Assembly: GCA_002428055.1 (NCBI GenBank)
Contig: DIZY01000063.1
Coordinates: 1 to 6,751 of the forward strand
Reading direction: 5' to 3'
DNA from: Helicobacteraceae bacterium UBA6016
GTDB taxonomy: Bacteria > Campylobacterota > Campylobacteria > Campylobacterales > UBA6016
Length of the DNA: 6,751 nt
The stretch's first letter is position 1. Every line of letters starts with the position of its first letter. The notes beneath the pieces are model-generated. The model was not told the origin of the DNA, made no database searches, and saw nothing but the letters and a program-made list of their open reading frames with translations. Positions 1 to 6,369 of this stretch are shown here, in pieces. The position numbers and the translations under genes are program-made.

Positions 1-2039
1 AAGCCCATAAGGGTCAAAAAAGAAAAAGCGGCGAAGATTATGCCGTCCATCCTATACTTGTCGCCTCGATTGTAGCGCATTTCGGCGGTACGGAAGATAT
101 GGTAAAAGCGGCGCTTCTTCACGATGTGGTCGAAGATACGGGCTTTGCCAAAAGCGAAGTAGCGGCGAGATTTGGAAGTGCGGTTGCCGAGCTGGTTGAC
201 GGGCTAACCAAGATAGATGAGCTAAGAGAGCATGAGCTTCCGCCCTCATATATGGATGAAAAGCTCCTAAAGGCGGCTCTCTCTTTTAGAAAAATGCTAA
301 GTTCGGCTATTGATGACCCGAGGGTGCTGGTTATCAAACTCTCCGATAGACTCCACAATCTTCTGACGATAGATGCGCTAGAGCCGAAAAAACAGAGAAG
401 AATAGCGGAAGAGAGCTTGGTGGTATATGCTCCGATAGCATACAAACTAGGTATTAGCAAGCTCAAAAACTACATAGAAGACCTCTCTTTTAAGGTGCTC
501 TCTCCTGAAGACTATGCCAAGATAGATGAGTATATGCTCCAAAACGATGCGGCGATAGAAGCTAGACTCCATGCGATAATCAACAAGATAAAAGATCTTT
601 TGGTGCGAAACGGAATAGATGAGGAGTTGTTCACGATAAAGTCGAGAATCAAGCACTACTTCTCTATCTATCAAAAGATGCAGAGAAAGGGTGTAAGCCT
701 TGATGAAGTACTAGACCTTCTCGCCCTTCGTATCATGGTCCAATCTACGAATGAGTGCTACAAGGTGTTGGGTCTCTTGCATACCAATTTTAAACCGCTA
801 GTCGGAAGATTTAAAGATTATGTGGCGGTACCGAAAGAAAACGGCTATCAAACAATACACACTACGCTATTTTTTGACAACACGATATTTGAAGCACAGA
901 TAAGAACTTACGAGATGGATGAGATAGCCGAGTTTGGCATAGCGGCTCACTCAAGCTACAAATCAGGCGTCGCCTCCGCCCCTACGCTAAGCGCTACAAA
1001 GTGGCTCAAAAACTTTGAGTTTCACGGCGACACGGCAATGGAGTTTTATGAGTTTGCAAAAAACGACCTTATAAGCGAAGACATCGTGGTCTATTCTCCA
1101 AAGGGGGAGCTTTTTACGCTTCCTGTCGGCGCTACGGCGCTTGATTTTGCATATACGGTGCATACCGAGGTGGGACACAAAGCAAAAGAGGCGTATGTCA
1201 ACAATCTAAAAGTGCCGCTTTTGCATACGCTAAATAGCGGAGATATATGTACTATCGTGACATCCGATAGGCCACAGGCTAGATGTACATGGATAGATAG
1301 CGTCAAGACATCAAGGGCGAAGCACTCCATCAGAAACTTATGCGCATCAAAGCTAAAAGACCTTGATAGGCGGGTGGCAAAAAATATTTTGGCGCACACA
1401 TTTGGCTTCGACTACTATGAACTAAGAAGCTGGCTGGATGACAAAAAATACTCCCAAATTATCTACAAAATACCCAGAGATAAAGCGTATTATCAGGAGT
1501 TTGTCAAAAAGATAAAAGAGGAGTCGAGTCTCAAGTCTCGTTCTTTGTTTACTAGAATTATGGGGATAAAAATCAAAAAATACCACTTTGACCACTTTGA
1601 TTTTTATTCCAATAAGCCGGTAACGGAGCTTAGCTTTGATGTCTGCTGTCACCCGAAAAAATGGGATGACATAGTCGCTTTTTTTCACAAGGGTAAGGCG
1701 ACCATACACCATAAACTCTGCACGCATGCCGACGAGATGATAGCAAAGCATCAACCGATGGTATTTGCGGAGTGGAGCAAGTCGGAGATACGGACATTTA
1801 AAGCGGTTGTTGCTTTGGAAAACCACAAAGGCTCTCTGGCGGGCTTTGTATCGTTTCTTGCGAAACACAATATAAACATCGTGGCTCTTGAGATAGGAAA
1901 GGCAAAAGCCTTTACGGAATACTGTACTGTCGAGATTGAAATCAAGCACGATTTTAAGAGCATAAAAGATAAAATCGCTCGAAATTTTAAGCTTATAGAC
2001 TTTGCTTTCGCCGACGATGCCTACAAGGAAAATCAATGA
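1..2039 (+). CDS. spoT: SpoT/RelA-family bifunctional (p)ppGpp synthetase/hydrolase, 5' partial
   Basis: This cytosolic enzyme makes and degrades the stringent-response alarmone (p)ppGpp. The first complete codon is at 3 and 678 residues are visible. The family's usual length is about 700-740, so only a few dozen N-terminal residues are missing. The internal ATG at 99 is not the start, because the HD-domain sequence reads through in frame upstream of it (AHKGQKRKSG). Visible-residue numbering: hydrolase HD domain with H16, H40-D41, E44-D45 (HDVVEDT) and D115 (LSDRLHNL); synthetase domain with D238, Y282 (NGYQ) and E297 (FEAQIRT); RFKD at 269-272, the RxKD signature of bifunctional enzymes rather than the ExDD of RelA; TGS domain at about 359-422; a Cys/His zinc-finger-like region at about 547-573; ACT domain at about 598-668. 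Both catalytic centres look intact. Campylobacterota generally carry one such enzyme. The stop codon overlaps the tyrS start as ATGA. Confidence 0.96.
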   Translation, partial: AHKGQKRKSGEDYAVHPILVASIVAHFGGTEDMVKAALLHDVVEDTGFAKSEVAARFGSAVAELVDGLTKIDELREHELPPSYMDEKLLKAALSFRKMLSSAIDDPRVLVIKLSDRLHNLLTIDALEPKKQRRIAEESLVVYAPIAYKLGISKLKNYIEDLSFKVLSPEDYAKIDEYMLQNDAAIEARLHAIINKIKDLLVRNGIDEELFTIKSRIKHYFSIYQKMQRKGVSLDEVLDLLALRIMVQSTNECYKVLGLLHTNFKPLVGRFKDYVAVPKENGYQTIHTTLFFDNTIFEAQIRTYEMDEIAEFGIAAHSSYKSGVASAPTLSATKWLKNFEFHGDTAMEFYEFAKNDLISEDIVVYSPKGELFTLPVGATALDFAYTVHTEVGHKAKEAYVNNLKVPLLHTLNSGDICTIVTSDRPQARCTWIDSVKTSRAKHSIRNLCASKLKDLDRRVAKNILAHTFGFDYYELRSWLDDKKYSQIIYKIPRDKAYYQEFVKKIKEESSLKSRSLFTRIMGIKIKKYHFDHFDFYSNKPVTELSFDVCCHPKKWDDIVAFFHKGKATIHHKLCTHADEMIAKHQPMVFAEWSKSEIRTFKAVVALENHKGSLAGFVSFLAKHNINIVALEIGKAKAFTEYCTVEIEIKHDFKSIKDKIARNFKLIDFAFADDAYKENQ

Positions 2040-3241
2040 ATTTTAACGAAGCCCTGTCCGAGATACAACGAGGCTCTTTTGAGATAATAGACGAACAAAA
2101 AATAGCCGCACTTATCAAAAAATACCTAGAAACAGGTGAGCGATATACGGTAAAAGCGGGGTTTGACCCGACCGCTCCAGATTTGCATCTTGGACATACC
2201 GTGCTTCTTAATAAGCTTGCCGCATTTCAAAAATACGGCGCCGAAATACTCTTTCTTATAGGTGATTTCACGGCTATGATAGGCGACCCGACTGGAAAAA
2301 GCGAAACTAGAAAAAAGCTAACGCAAGAAGATGTTATGGCAAACTCTGAGAGCTATAAGACACAGGTATTTAAAGTGCTTGACCCTTCAAAAACAAGAGT
2401 TGTATTTAACGCCGAGTGGCTGGGCGCTCTTAGCTCATACGAGATGGTAGAGCTAGCAAGCCGCCAGACGGTGGCTAGGATGCTTGAGAGAGACGACTTC
2501 GAGAAGAGATTCAAAAGTGGCTCTCCTATATCCATCTATGAATTTTTGTACCCGCTCTTTCAAGGGTATGACAGCGTACATCTAAAAAGTGATATTGAGA
2601 TAGGCGGAAGTGACCAAAAGTTTAATCTTTTGATGGGAAGACATCTGCAAGCAAGTTACGGCACATGCAAAGAGCAAGCGGTACTTATGATGCCTATCTT
2701 GGAGGGCTTGGACGGCGTACAAAAGATGAGTAAGTCTCTGGGTAACTATGTCGGAATCAATGAAGAGCCGAAAGATATTTACGCAAAAATACTAAGTATT
2801 TCAGATGAGCTAATGTGGAAGTACTACTACCTTTTAAGCTCAAAATCTCTTGTCCAGATAAAAGAGCTAGAAGAGGGAGTTAAGGACGGCTCAAAACATC
2901 CAAAAAAAGTCAAAGAGGAGCTTGCCCTAGAGATAACCGCAAGGTATCAAGGCGCTGAGGCTGCCGCAAAGGCAAAGGAAGAGTTTGATAATGTATTTTC
3001 CAAGAACGAACTACCATCCGATATAGCCGAATTTTCGTTTGTAGAGGGAATAGGGCTTTTCGATGCGATGAGAGAGTCGGGTCTTGCGGCTTCAAACTCT
3101 GAGGCGAGAAGAGCTGTAGAGGCGGGAAGCGTCAAGATAGACGGCGAAAAAATGAGCGATATAAAAGCTATTCTTAGCACAGGAGAATATATTGTGCAGG
3201 TCGGAAAAAGAAAATTTGCAAAACTTAAGGTGACAAAATGA
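2036..3241 (+). CDS. tyrS: Tyrosyl-tRNA synthetase
   Basis: This class I aminoacyl-tRNA synthetase charges tRNA-Tyr with tyrosine in the cytosol. The 401-residue protein starts with the Rossmann catalytic domain. It carries the HIGH-type signature HLGH at 51-54 (in DPTAPDLHLGHT), GDFTAMIGDPTGKSE at about 76-90, and an intact KMSKS loop at 230-234. A C-terminal S4 RNA-binding domain spans about 337-400 (SNSEARRAVEAGSVKIDG). The approximately 400-residue length and the KMSKS form fit the TyrZ-like branch of bacterial TyrRS rather than the E. coli TyrS branch; that subgrouping is from memory. The ATG at 2036 overlaps the spoT stop by 4 nt and has AAGGAA at 2025-2030 as its ribosome-binding site. 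No upstream T-box or attenuator is present because the gene is embedded in the operon. Nothing looks truncated. Confidence 0.97.
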   Translation: MNFNEALSEIQRGSFEIIDEQKIAALIKKYLETGERYTVKAGFDPTAPDLHLGHTVLLNKLAAFQKYGAEILFLIGDFTAMIGDPTGKSETRKKLTQEDVMANSESYKTQVFKVLDPSKTRVVFNAEWLGALSSYEMVELASRQTVARMLERDDFEKRFKSGSPISIYEFLYPLFQGYDSVHLKSDIEIGGSDQKFNLLMGRHLQASYGTCKEQAVLMMPILEGLDGVQKMSKSLGNYVGINEEPKDIYAKILSISDELMWKYYYLLSSKSLVQIKELEEGVKDGSKHPKKVKEELALEITARYQGAEAAAKAKEEFDNVFSKNELPSDIAEFSFVEGIGLFDAMRESGLAASNSEARRAVEAGSVKIDGEKMSDIKAILSTGEYIVQVGKRKFAKLKVTK

Positions 3242-4332
3242 GTCTTCCAGCTCTAAAAATTGGCAAGCACGAAATAAAAGTTCCTATCATCCAAGGTGGA
3301 ATGGGCGTCGGTATCAGCTGGGATAAGCTAGCGGGAAGCGTAAGCGCAGAGGGTGGACTGGGTGTTATAAGCTCTGTCGGCACGGGATACTACCAAAACA
3401 AAGAGTTCGCCGAAAAGTTGAGCTTTGGCAGACCTTTTGGAAGTGATAATTTTTACTCAAAAGCGGCTCTTTGCGAGATAGTCAAAAATGCGAGAAAAAT
3501 ATGCGGCAACGCCCCTTTGGGCATGAATGTGCTTTATGCGATTAATGATTATGGAAGAGTAGTCAGAGACTCTTGCGAGGCGGGCGTGGACATCATCATT
3601 ACGGGCGCTGGGCTGCCTACCAATATGCCTGAGTTTACGGAAGATTTTCCAGATGTGGCATTGGTGCCGATAGTCTCAAGCGCAAAAGCTCTCAGAATTT
3701 TGAACAAAAGATGGGAAGGTAGATACAAGCGCATCCCTGATGCTGTTATCGTAGAAGGACCATTGTCCGGCGGACATCAAGGCGTGCAGTTTGAGGACTG
3801 CTATAAAGAGGAGTATCAGCTCGAAAACCTGATTCCGGAAGTCATTGAAGAGGCAAAAAAATGGGGCAATATTCCCGTAATTGCTGCAGGTGGTATATGG
3901 GATAGCTCTGACATCAAAAAGTTTATGGCGATGGGGTCGGCGGGCGTGCAGATGGGGACTAGATTTATCGCAACTCACGAGTGCGACGCTCCGCAAGTCT
4001 TTAAAGATATTCTCATTAACGCAAAAGAAGAGGATATAGTCCTTCTAAAATCTCCGGTAGGTTATCCGGCCAGAGGTGTGCGTACAAAACTTTTGGAGCT
4101 TGTAGAGGCAAAAAAAGCGCCCGAGGTAAAATGTATATCAAACTGCGTAGCTCCTTGTCATCAGGGCGTTGAGGCAAAAGCCGTAGGGTACTGTATCGCC
4201 GATAGATTGGCGGATGCGGCGCTTGGCGATGCGAAGCTGGGATTATACTTCTCAGGTTCAAACGGCTACCGTGTAGAATCAATTGTGAGTGTTAAAGAGC
4301 TCATGAAAGAACTGTCGCAGGATGATAACTAG
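3238..4332 (+). CDS. FMN-dependent nitronate monooxygenase/FabK-like oxidoreductase
   Basis: This is a TIM-barrel flavoprotein of the 2-nitropropane dioxygenase/nitronate monooxygenase superfamily, 364 residues and probably cytosolic. Visible family motifs are the N-terminal PIIQGGMGVGIS (16-27), the substrate-side GPLSGGHQG (174-182) with His180 at the position of the family's active-site histidine, and the FMN-phosphate-binding stretch IPVIAAGGI followed by GSAGVQMGTRFIAT (212-246). After the barrel comes a tail with four cysteines at 299, 303, 307 and 319, ending in a GLYFSGSNGYR segment. The sequence does not identify the true substrate. Relatives act as nitronate monooxygenases, NADH:quinone reductases or enoyl-ACP reductases, and the annotation by name is often wrong. 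The ATG at 3238 overlaps the tyrS stop (ATGA) and is preceded by AAGG at 3227-3230. Conserved linkage to tyrS and the amidase in Campylobacterota (from memory) favours a housekeeping role over detoxification. Confidence 0.88.
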   Translation: MSLPALKIGKHEIKVPIIQGGMGVGISWDKLAGSVSAEGGLGVISSVGTGYYQNKEFAEKLSFGRPFGSDNFYSKAALCEIVKNARKICGNAPLGMNVLYAINDYGRVVRDSCEAGVDIIITGAGLPTNMPEFTEDFPDVALVPIVSSAKALRILNKRWEGRYKRIPDAVIVEGPLSGGHQGVQFEDCYKEEYQLENLIPEVIEEAKKWGNIPVIAAGGIWDSSDIKKFMAMGSAGVQMGTRFIATHECDAPQVFKDILINAKEEDIVLLKSPVGYPARGVRTKLLELVEAKKAPEVKCISNCVAPCHQGVEAKAVGYCIADRLADAALGDAKLGLYFSGSNGYRVESIVSVKELMKELSQDDN

Positions 4333-5476
4333 AGTCCTACTGCTCTCTTTTTTGCTTCTTATGCCGCTTTTTTGCGGCTCCCTGCCGCAGGTTACGGCTA
4401 TCGATGTCAAAGAAGACGCTATTATCCTCACACTCTCAAAACCGCTTCTTAGCACCCCCAAAAGAGCAAGCCTAGAGCTCCCCGATAAAACCAAACAAAG
4501 ATTTTATGTCGATTTAGGCGCACAGCTCGCAGTAGCCGCTTCACCGTCCAAAACGCCGTCTTTATCTGATGTTAGAGTGGCGCAGTTTGACAAGCAGACC
4601 GTAAGAGTTGTCATGGTGGCTGATAAAAAAGCGAAGTTCGGTATTGTTGAGCAAAGAGACTCCATTACCATAAAGCTCATTGATGATACTCCAAAGACGG
4701 GTATTGCGGATAAGATGATAAAACAGCTTGAGCTTAAAGAAGAAGAAAAAGCCGAAGAGCCGAAAAAAGCGGAGGAGCCGACTACTTTTATTTCCGCTAA
4801 GAAAAAGGTAGTTGTCATAGATGCGGGACACGGCGGTAAAGACCCCGGAGCTTTAGGCACAAGCGGTGTTCAAGAAAAAGATATAGTGCTACGAACCGCG
4901 CAAATATTAAAAGATATGCTTGAAAAAAAAGGTTATGGCGTACATCTTACAAGAGATAACGATATTTTTATAGAGCTTCAAGAGCGTACCCGTTATGCTA
5001 ATAAAAAAAATGCCGATATTTTTGTCTCCATTCACGCTAACGCTATAGATACGAGGCACTCTGACCCGGCTAAATTTCACGGAATAGAGACATATTTCCT
5101 CTCTCCCGCAAGAAGTGAAAGAGCCAAAAAAGCCGCCGAAAAAGAGAACGGCGTGGGGTTGATGGACGCTTTTAGCAAAGAGACATTTTTAAATTTTCTA
5201 AATCGCGAAAAAATAGTGGCGTCAAATAAACTGGCGATAGATGTGCAGCGTGGAATGCTAGGATATGCGAGAAGCAAATATAAAGACACGACAGACGGCG
5301 GAGTCAAAGAAGCGCCTTTTTGGGTACTCGTGGGCGCACAGATGCCTGCCGTGCTTGTGGAGCTTGGGTATTTGACGCACGAGGGAGACCTTGAAAAGTT
5401 ACGAGAAGATTACTACAAAGCACTTCTTGCAAAAGGTATAATGGAAGGGATAGAAAACTACTTCCAAAACAATTAA
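4322..5476 (+). CDS. amiA: Exported N-acetylmuramoyl-L-alanine amidase (AMIN + Amidase_3)
   Basis: This periplasmic zinc hydrolase cleaves the amide bond between N-acetylmuramic acid and L-alanine in peptidoglycan, which separates daughter cells and remodels the wall. The 384-residue protein has a signal peptide (1 to about 20, Arg4 then a Leu-rich core), an AMIN-like beta domain (about 22-119), a charged Glu/Lys/Pro linker (about 136-155) and a C-terminal Amidase_3 domain (about 162-380). Zinc and catalytic residues are in place: H170 (DAGHGGKDPGA), E185 (QEKDIVL), H238 (SIHANA) and E347 (VELGYL). A helical insert lies at about 262-315, where AmiB/AmiC-type enzymes carry a regulatory helix. 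The symbol follows the H. pylori and C. jejuni orthologue by synteny. The start overlaps the preceding gene by 11 nt and has no Shine-Dalgarno sequence at a useful distance. The next in-frame TTG/ATG would destroy the signal peptide, so 4322 is kept. Confidence 0.93.
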   Translation: MITRVLLLSFLLLMPLFCGSLPQVTAIDVKEDAIILTLSKPLLSTPKRASLELPDKTKQRFYVDLGAQLAVAASPSKTPSLSDVRVAQFDKQTVRVVMVADKKAKFGIVEQRDSITIKLIDDTPKTGIADKMIKQLELKEEEKAEEPKKAEEPTTFISAKKKVVVIDAGHGGKDPGALGTSGVQEKDIVLRTAQILKDMLEKKGYGVHLTRDNDIFIELQERTRYANKKNADIFVSIHANAIDTRHSDPAKFHGIETYFLSPARSERAKKAAEKENGVGLMDAFSKETFLNFLNREKIVASNKLAIDVQRGMLGYARSKYKDTTDGGVKEAPFWVLVGAQMPAVLVELGYLTHEGDLEKLREDYYKALLAKGIMEGIENYFQNN

Positions 5477-5481
5477 GGAGG
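5475..5481 (+). promoter_or_regulatory. Strong Shine-Dalgarno site for the RMD1-family gene
   Basis: AAGGAGG lies 5 nt upstream of the ATG at 5487 and begins inside the amidase stop codon. It is the best match to the anti-Shine-Dalgarno consensus in the window. It fixes the start of the downstream gene and suggests independent ribosome loading rather than overlap coupling. Confidence 0.85.
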
Positions 5482-5486
5482 GCGCT

Positions 5487-6251
5487 ATGGAGCTGTACTC
5501 ATATCATGTACAAAAAGCTCCGCAAAGAGAGGAGATAGAGCTTCGTCTCGGTGTTCGCTTTGAACGGGTGCTTGAAAAAGCGTTCTATGCGAGACTCGGT
5601 GAAAAATATATTTTTTTGACCGCTTTCGGCTGTCTTGCCTTTTTGGGATTTTCAAAACCGGAGATAGATGATTTCTTGAAACCTCTAGCTGAACAGATAA
5701 AGCTAGGGCAGATCAACCAAGACTACAAAATAGAAGAAGACCCAAATCTTGCTACCCCTTTTCGTGTGACAAACGAAAAACTGTTTTTAAAATCAAAAAC
5801 CGATTCGCAACTCTTTGTTGCTGCTCTCATTGTGTCTCAAAGCGTAGGACTGGAAAAATATGAAGCCGTGCTGGATAATAAGCTTGCAACAAGCAAAAGC
5901 CTATTAAGTCAAAAAATGACCGGATATTTTGGGAAAAGAAAGGCGCTAATAGCTCTCGCAAACTCCCTTGCTCTCCTTCGCCATGAAATCATAGTGGATA
6001 TGCACCTTCTTGACAAGCCAAATATTCTCTGGGATGATGAAACTGCAGAGAGACTTTATAATGAGCTGTCGATATTTTTTGAGCTAAAAGAACGATTTGA
6101 GGTGGTGGAGTTCAAGCTCAGTCTCCTAAAAGACGACATTATGTTTTTGACTGATATTTTAAATCACAAAAAAAGCGAATTTTTGGAGTGGATAATTATC
6201 TGGCTAATCGCCTTTGAGATATTTATGGGGCTTTATAAGATGATTGAGTAG
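5487..6251 (+). CDS. RMD1/DUF155-family protein with C-terminal membrane anchor
   Basis: The 254-residue protein resembles the DUF155/RMD1 family (yeast Rmd1 and Rmd8, human mitochondrial RMND1, and uncharacterised bacterial members). The family hallmark seen here is the ending: an alpha-helical stretch (about 195-230) followed by the membrane segment FLEWIIIWLIAFEIFMGLY at 232-250, leaving almost no residues after it. The N-terminal part has mixed alpha/beta character, with LGEKYIFLTAFGCLAFLGF at 37-55 probably a buried beta region of the domain rather than a second membrane span. No signal peptide is visible, so the bulk should sit in the cytoplasm, anchored by its tail. RMND1 is linked to mitochondrial translation, but no function is established for bacterial members and none is assigned here. 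It is probably the last gene of the operon, 10 nt after the amidase. The family call rests on pattern recognition of the C-terminal motif and overall layout. Confidence 0.78.
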   Translation: MELYSYHVQKAPQREEIELRLGVRFERVLEKAFYARLGEKYIFLTAFGCLAFLGFSKPEIDDFLKPLAEQIKLGQINQDYKIEEDPNLATPFRVTNEKLFLKSKTDSQLFVAALIVSQSVGLEKYEAVLDNKLATSKSLLSQKMTGYFGKRKALIALANSLALLRHEIIVDMHLLDKPNILWDDETAERLYNELSIFFELKERFEVVEFKLSLLKDDIMFLTDILNHKKSEFLEWIIIWLIAFEIFMGLYKMIE

Positions 6252-6252
6252 G

Positions 6253-6266
6253 TGAAAAGCTTTTCA
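6253..6266. repeat. 14-bp perfect palindrome after the operon's last gene (weak terminator candidate)
   Basis: TGAAAAGCTTTTCA is a perfect palindrome starting 2 nt after the stop codon at 6249-6251. An outer AGG (6250-6252) can pair with CCT (6269-6271) across a 2-nt bulge, giving a modest RNA hairpin. There is no T-tract after it and the stem is AT-rich, so intrinsic termination here is only a possibility. It could equally be a protein-binding site or chance. Confidence 0.35.
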
Positions 6267-6295
6267 AGCCTCTTCATTATCGTGCTATGCTCTAA

Positions 6296-6326
6296 TTACT
6301 CTACCGTTAATGATTAAGAGTAAAAT
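6296..6326 (+). promoter_or_regulatory. Candidate sigma-70-type promoter for the TPR-like gene
   Basis: TAAAAT at 6321-6326 is a plausible -10 element about 44 nt before the ATG at 6370. The nearest -35-like hexamer, TTACTC at 6296-6301, is poor and the spacer is 19 nt. Weak -35 elements are usual in Campylobacterota. The palindrome TTAATGATTAA (6307-6317) lies in the spacer and could be an operator. The shift in base composition and the 118-nt gap also argue for a new transcription unit here. The exact elements are uncertain. Confidence 0.3.
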
Positions 6327-6356
6327 TGGAATAATTAAATAAGTATTACAAATGAC

Positions 6357-6363
6357 AGAAAGG
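6357..6363 (+). promoter_or_regulatory. Shine-Dalgarno site for the TPR-like gene
   Basis: AGAAAGG ends 6 nt before the ATG at 6370. Together with the signal-peptide-like N-terminus that follows, it supports that ATG as the start. Confidence 0.6.
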
Positions 6364-6369
6364 TCATAG

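Noticed and set aside
99..101. ATG at 99 as the start of spoT
   Set aside because: The frame is open upstream to the window edge, and codons 3-98 encode the conserved start of the HD domain including the first metal-binding histidine, so the real start is off the left edge.
1422..2036. 204-codon open frame on the minus strand opposite the 3' part of spoT
   Set aside because: It lies wholly opposite a well-supported gene, has no recognisable domain or convincing ribosome-binding site, and its low-complexity Phe/Val/Lys-rich content is what the reverse frame of spoT codons would give.
4364..4384. Possible lipoprotein signal (Cys18) in the amidase leader
   Set aside because: The residues before the cysteine are P-L-F, which does not fit the lipobox (Leu/Val at -3, Ala/Ser/Gly at -1). 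An ordinary signal peptide fits better.
5595..5653. Second membrane span near the N-terminus of the RMD1-family protein
   Set aside because: The stretch is only moderately hydrophobic, is broken by charged and polar residues, and lies where the family has a soluble domain.
6352..6369. Five-codon ORF (MTERS, stop) abutting the TPR-like gene start
   Set aside because: It has no ribosome-binding site of its own, contains the downstream gene's Shine-Dalgarno, and is short enough to arise by chance. No attenuation structure was seen with it.
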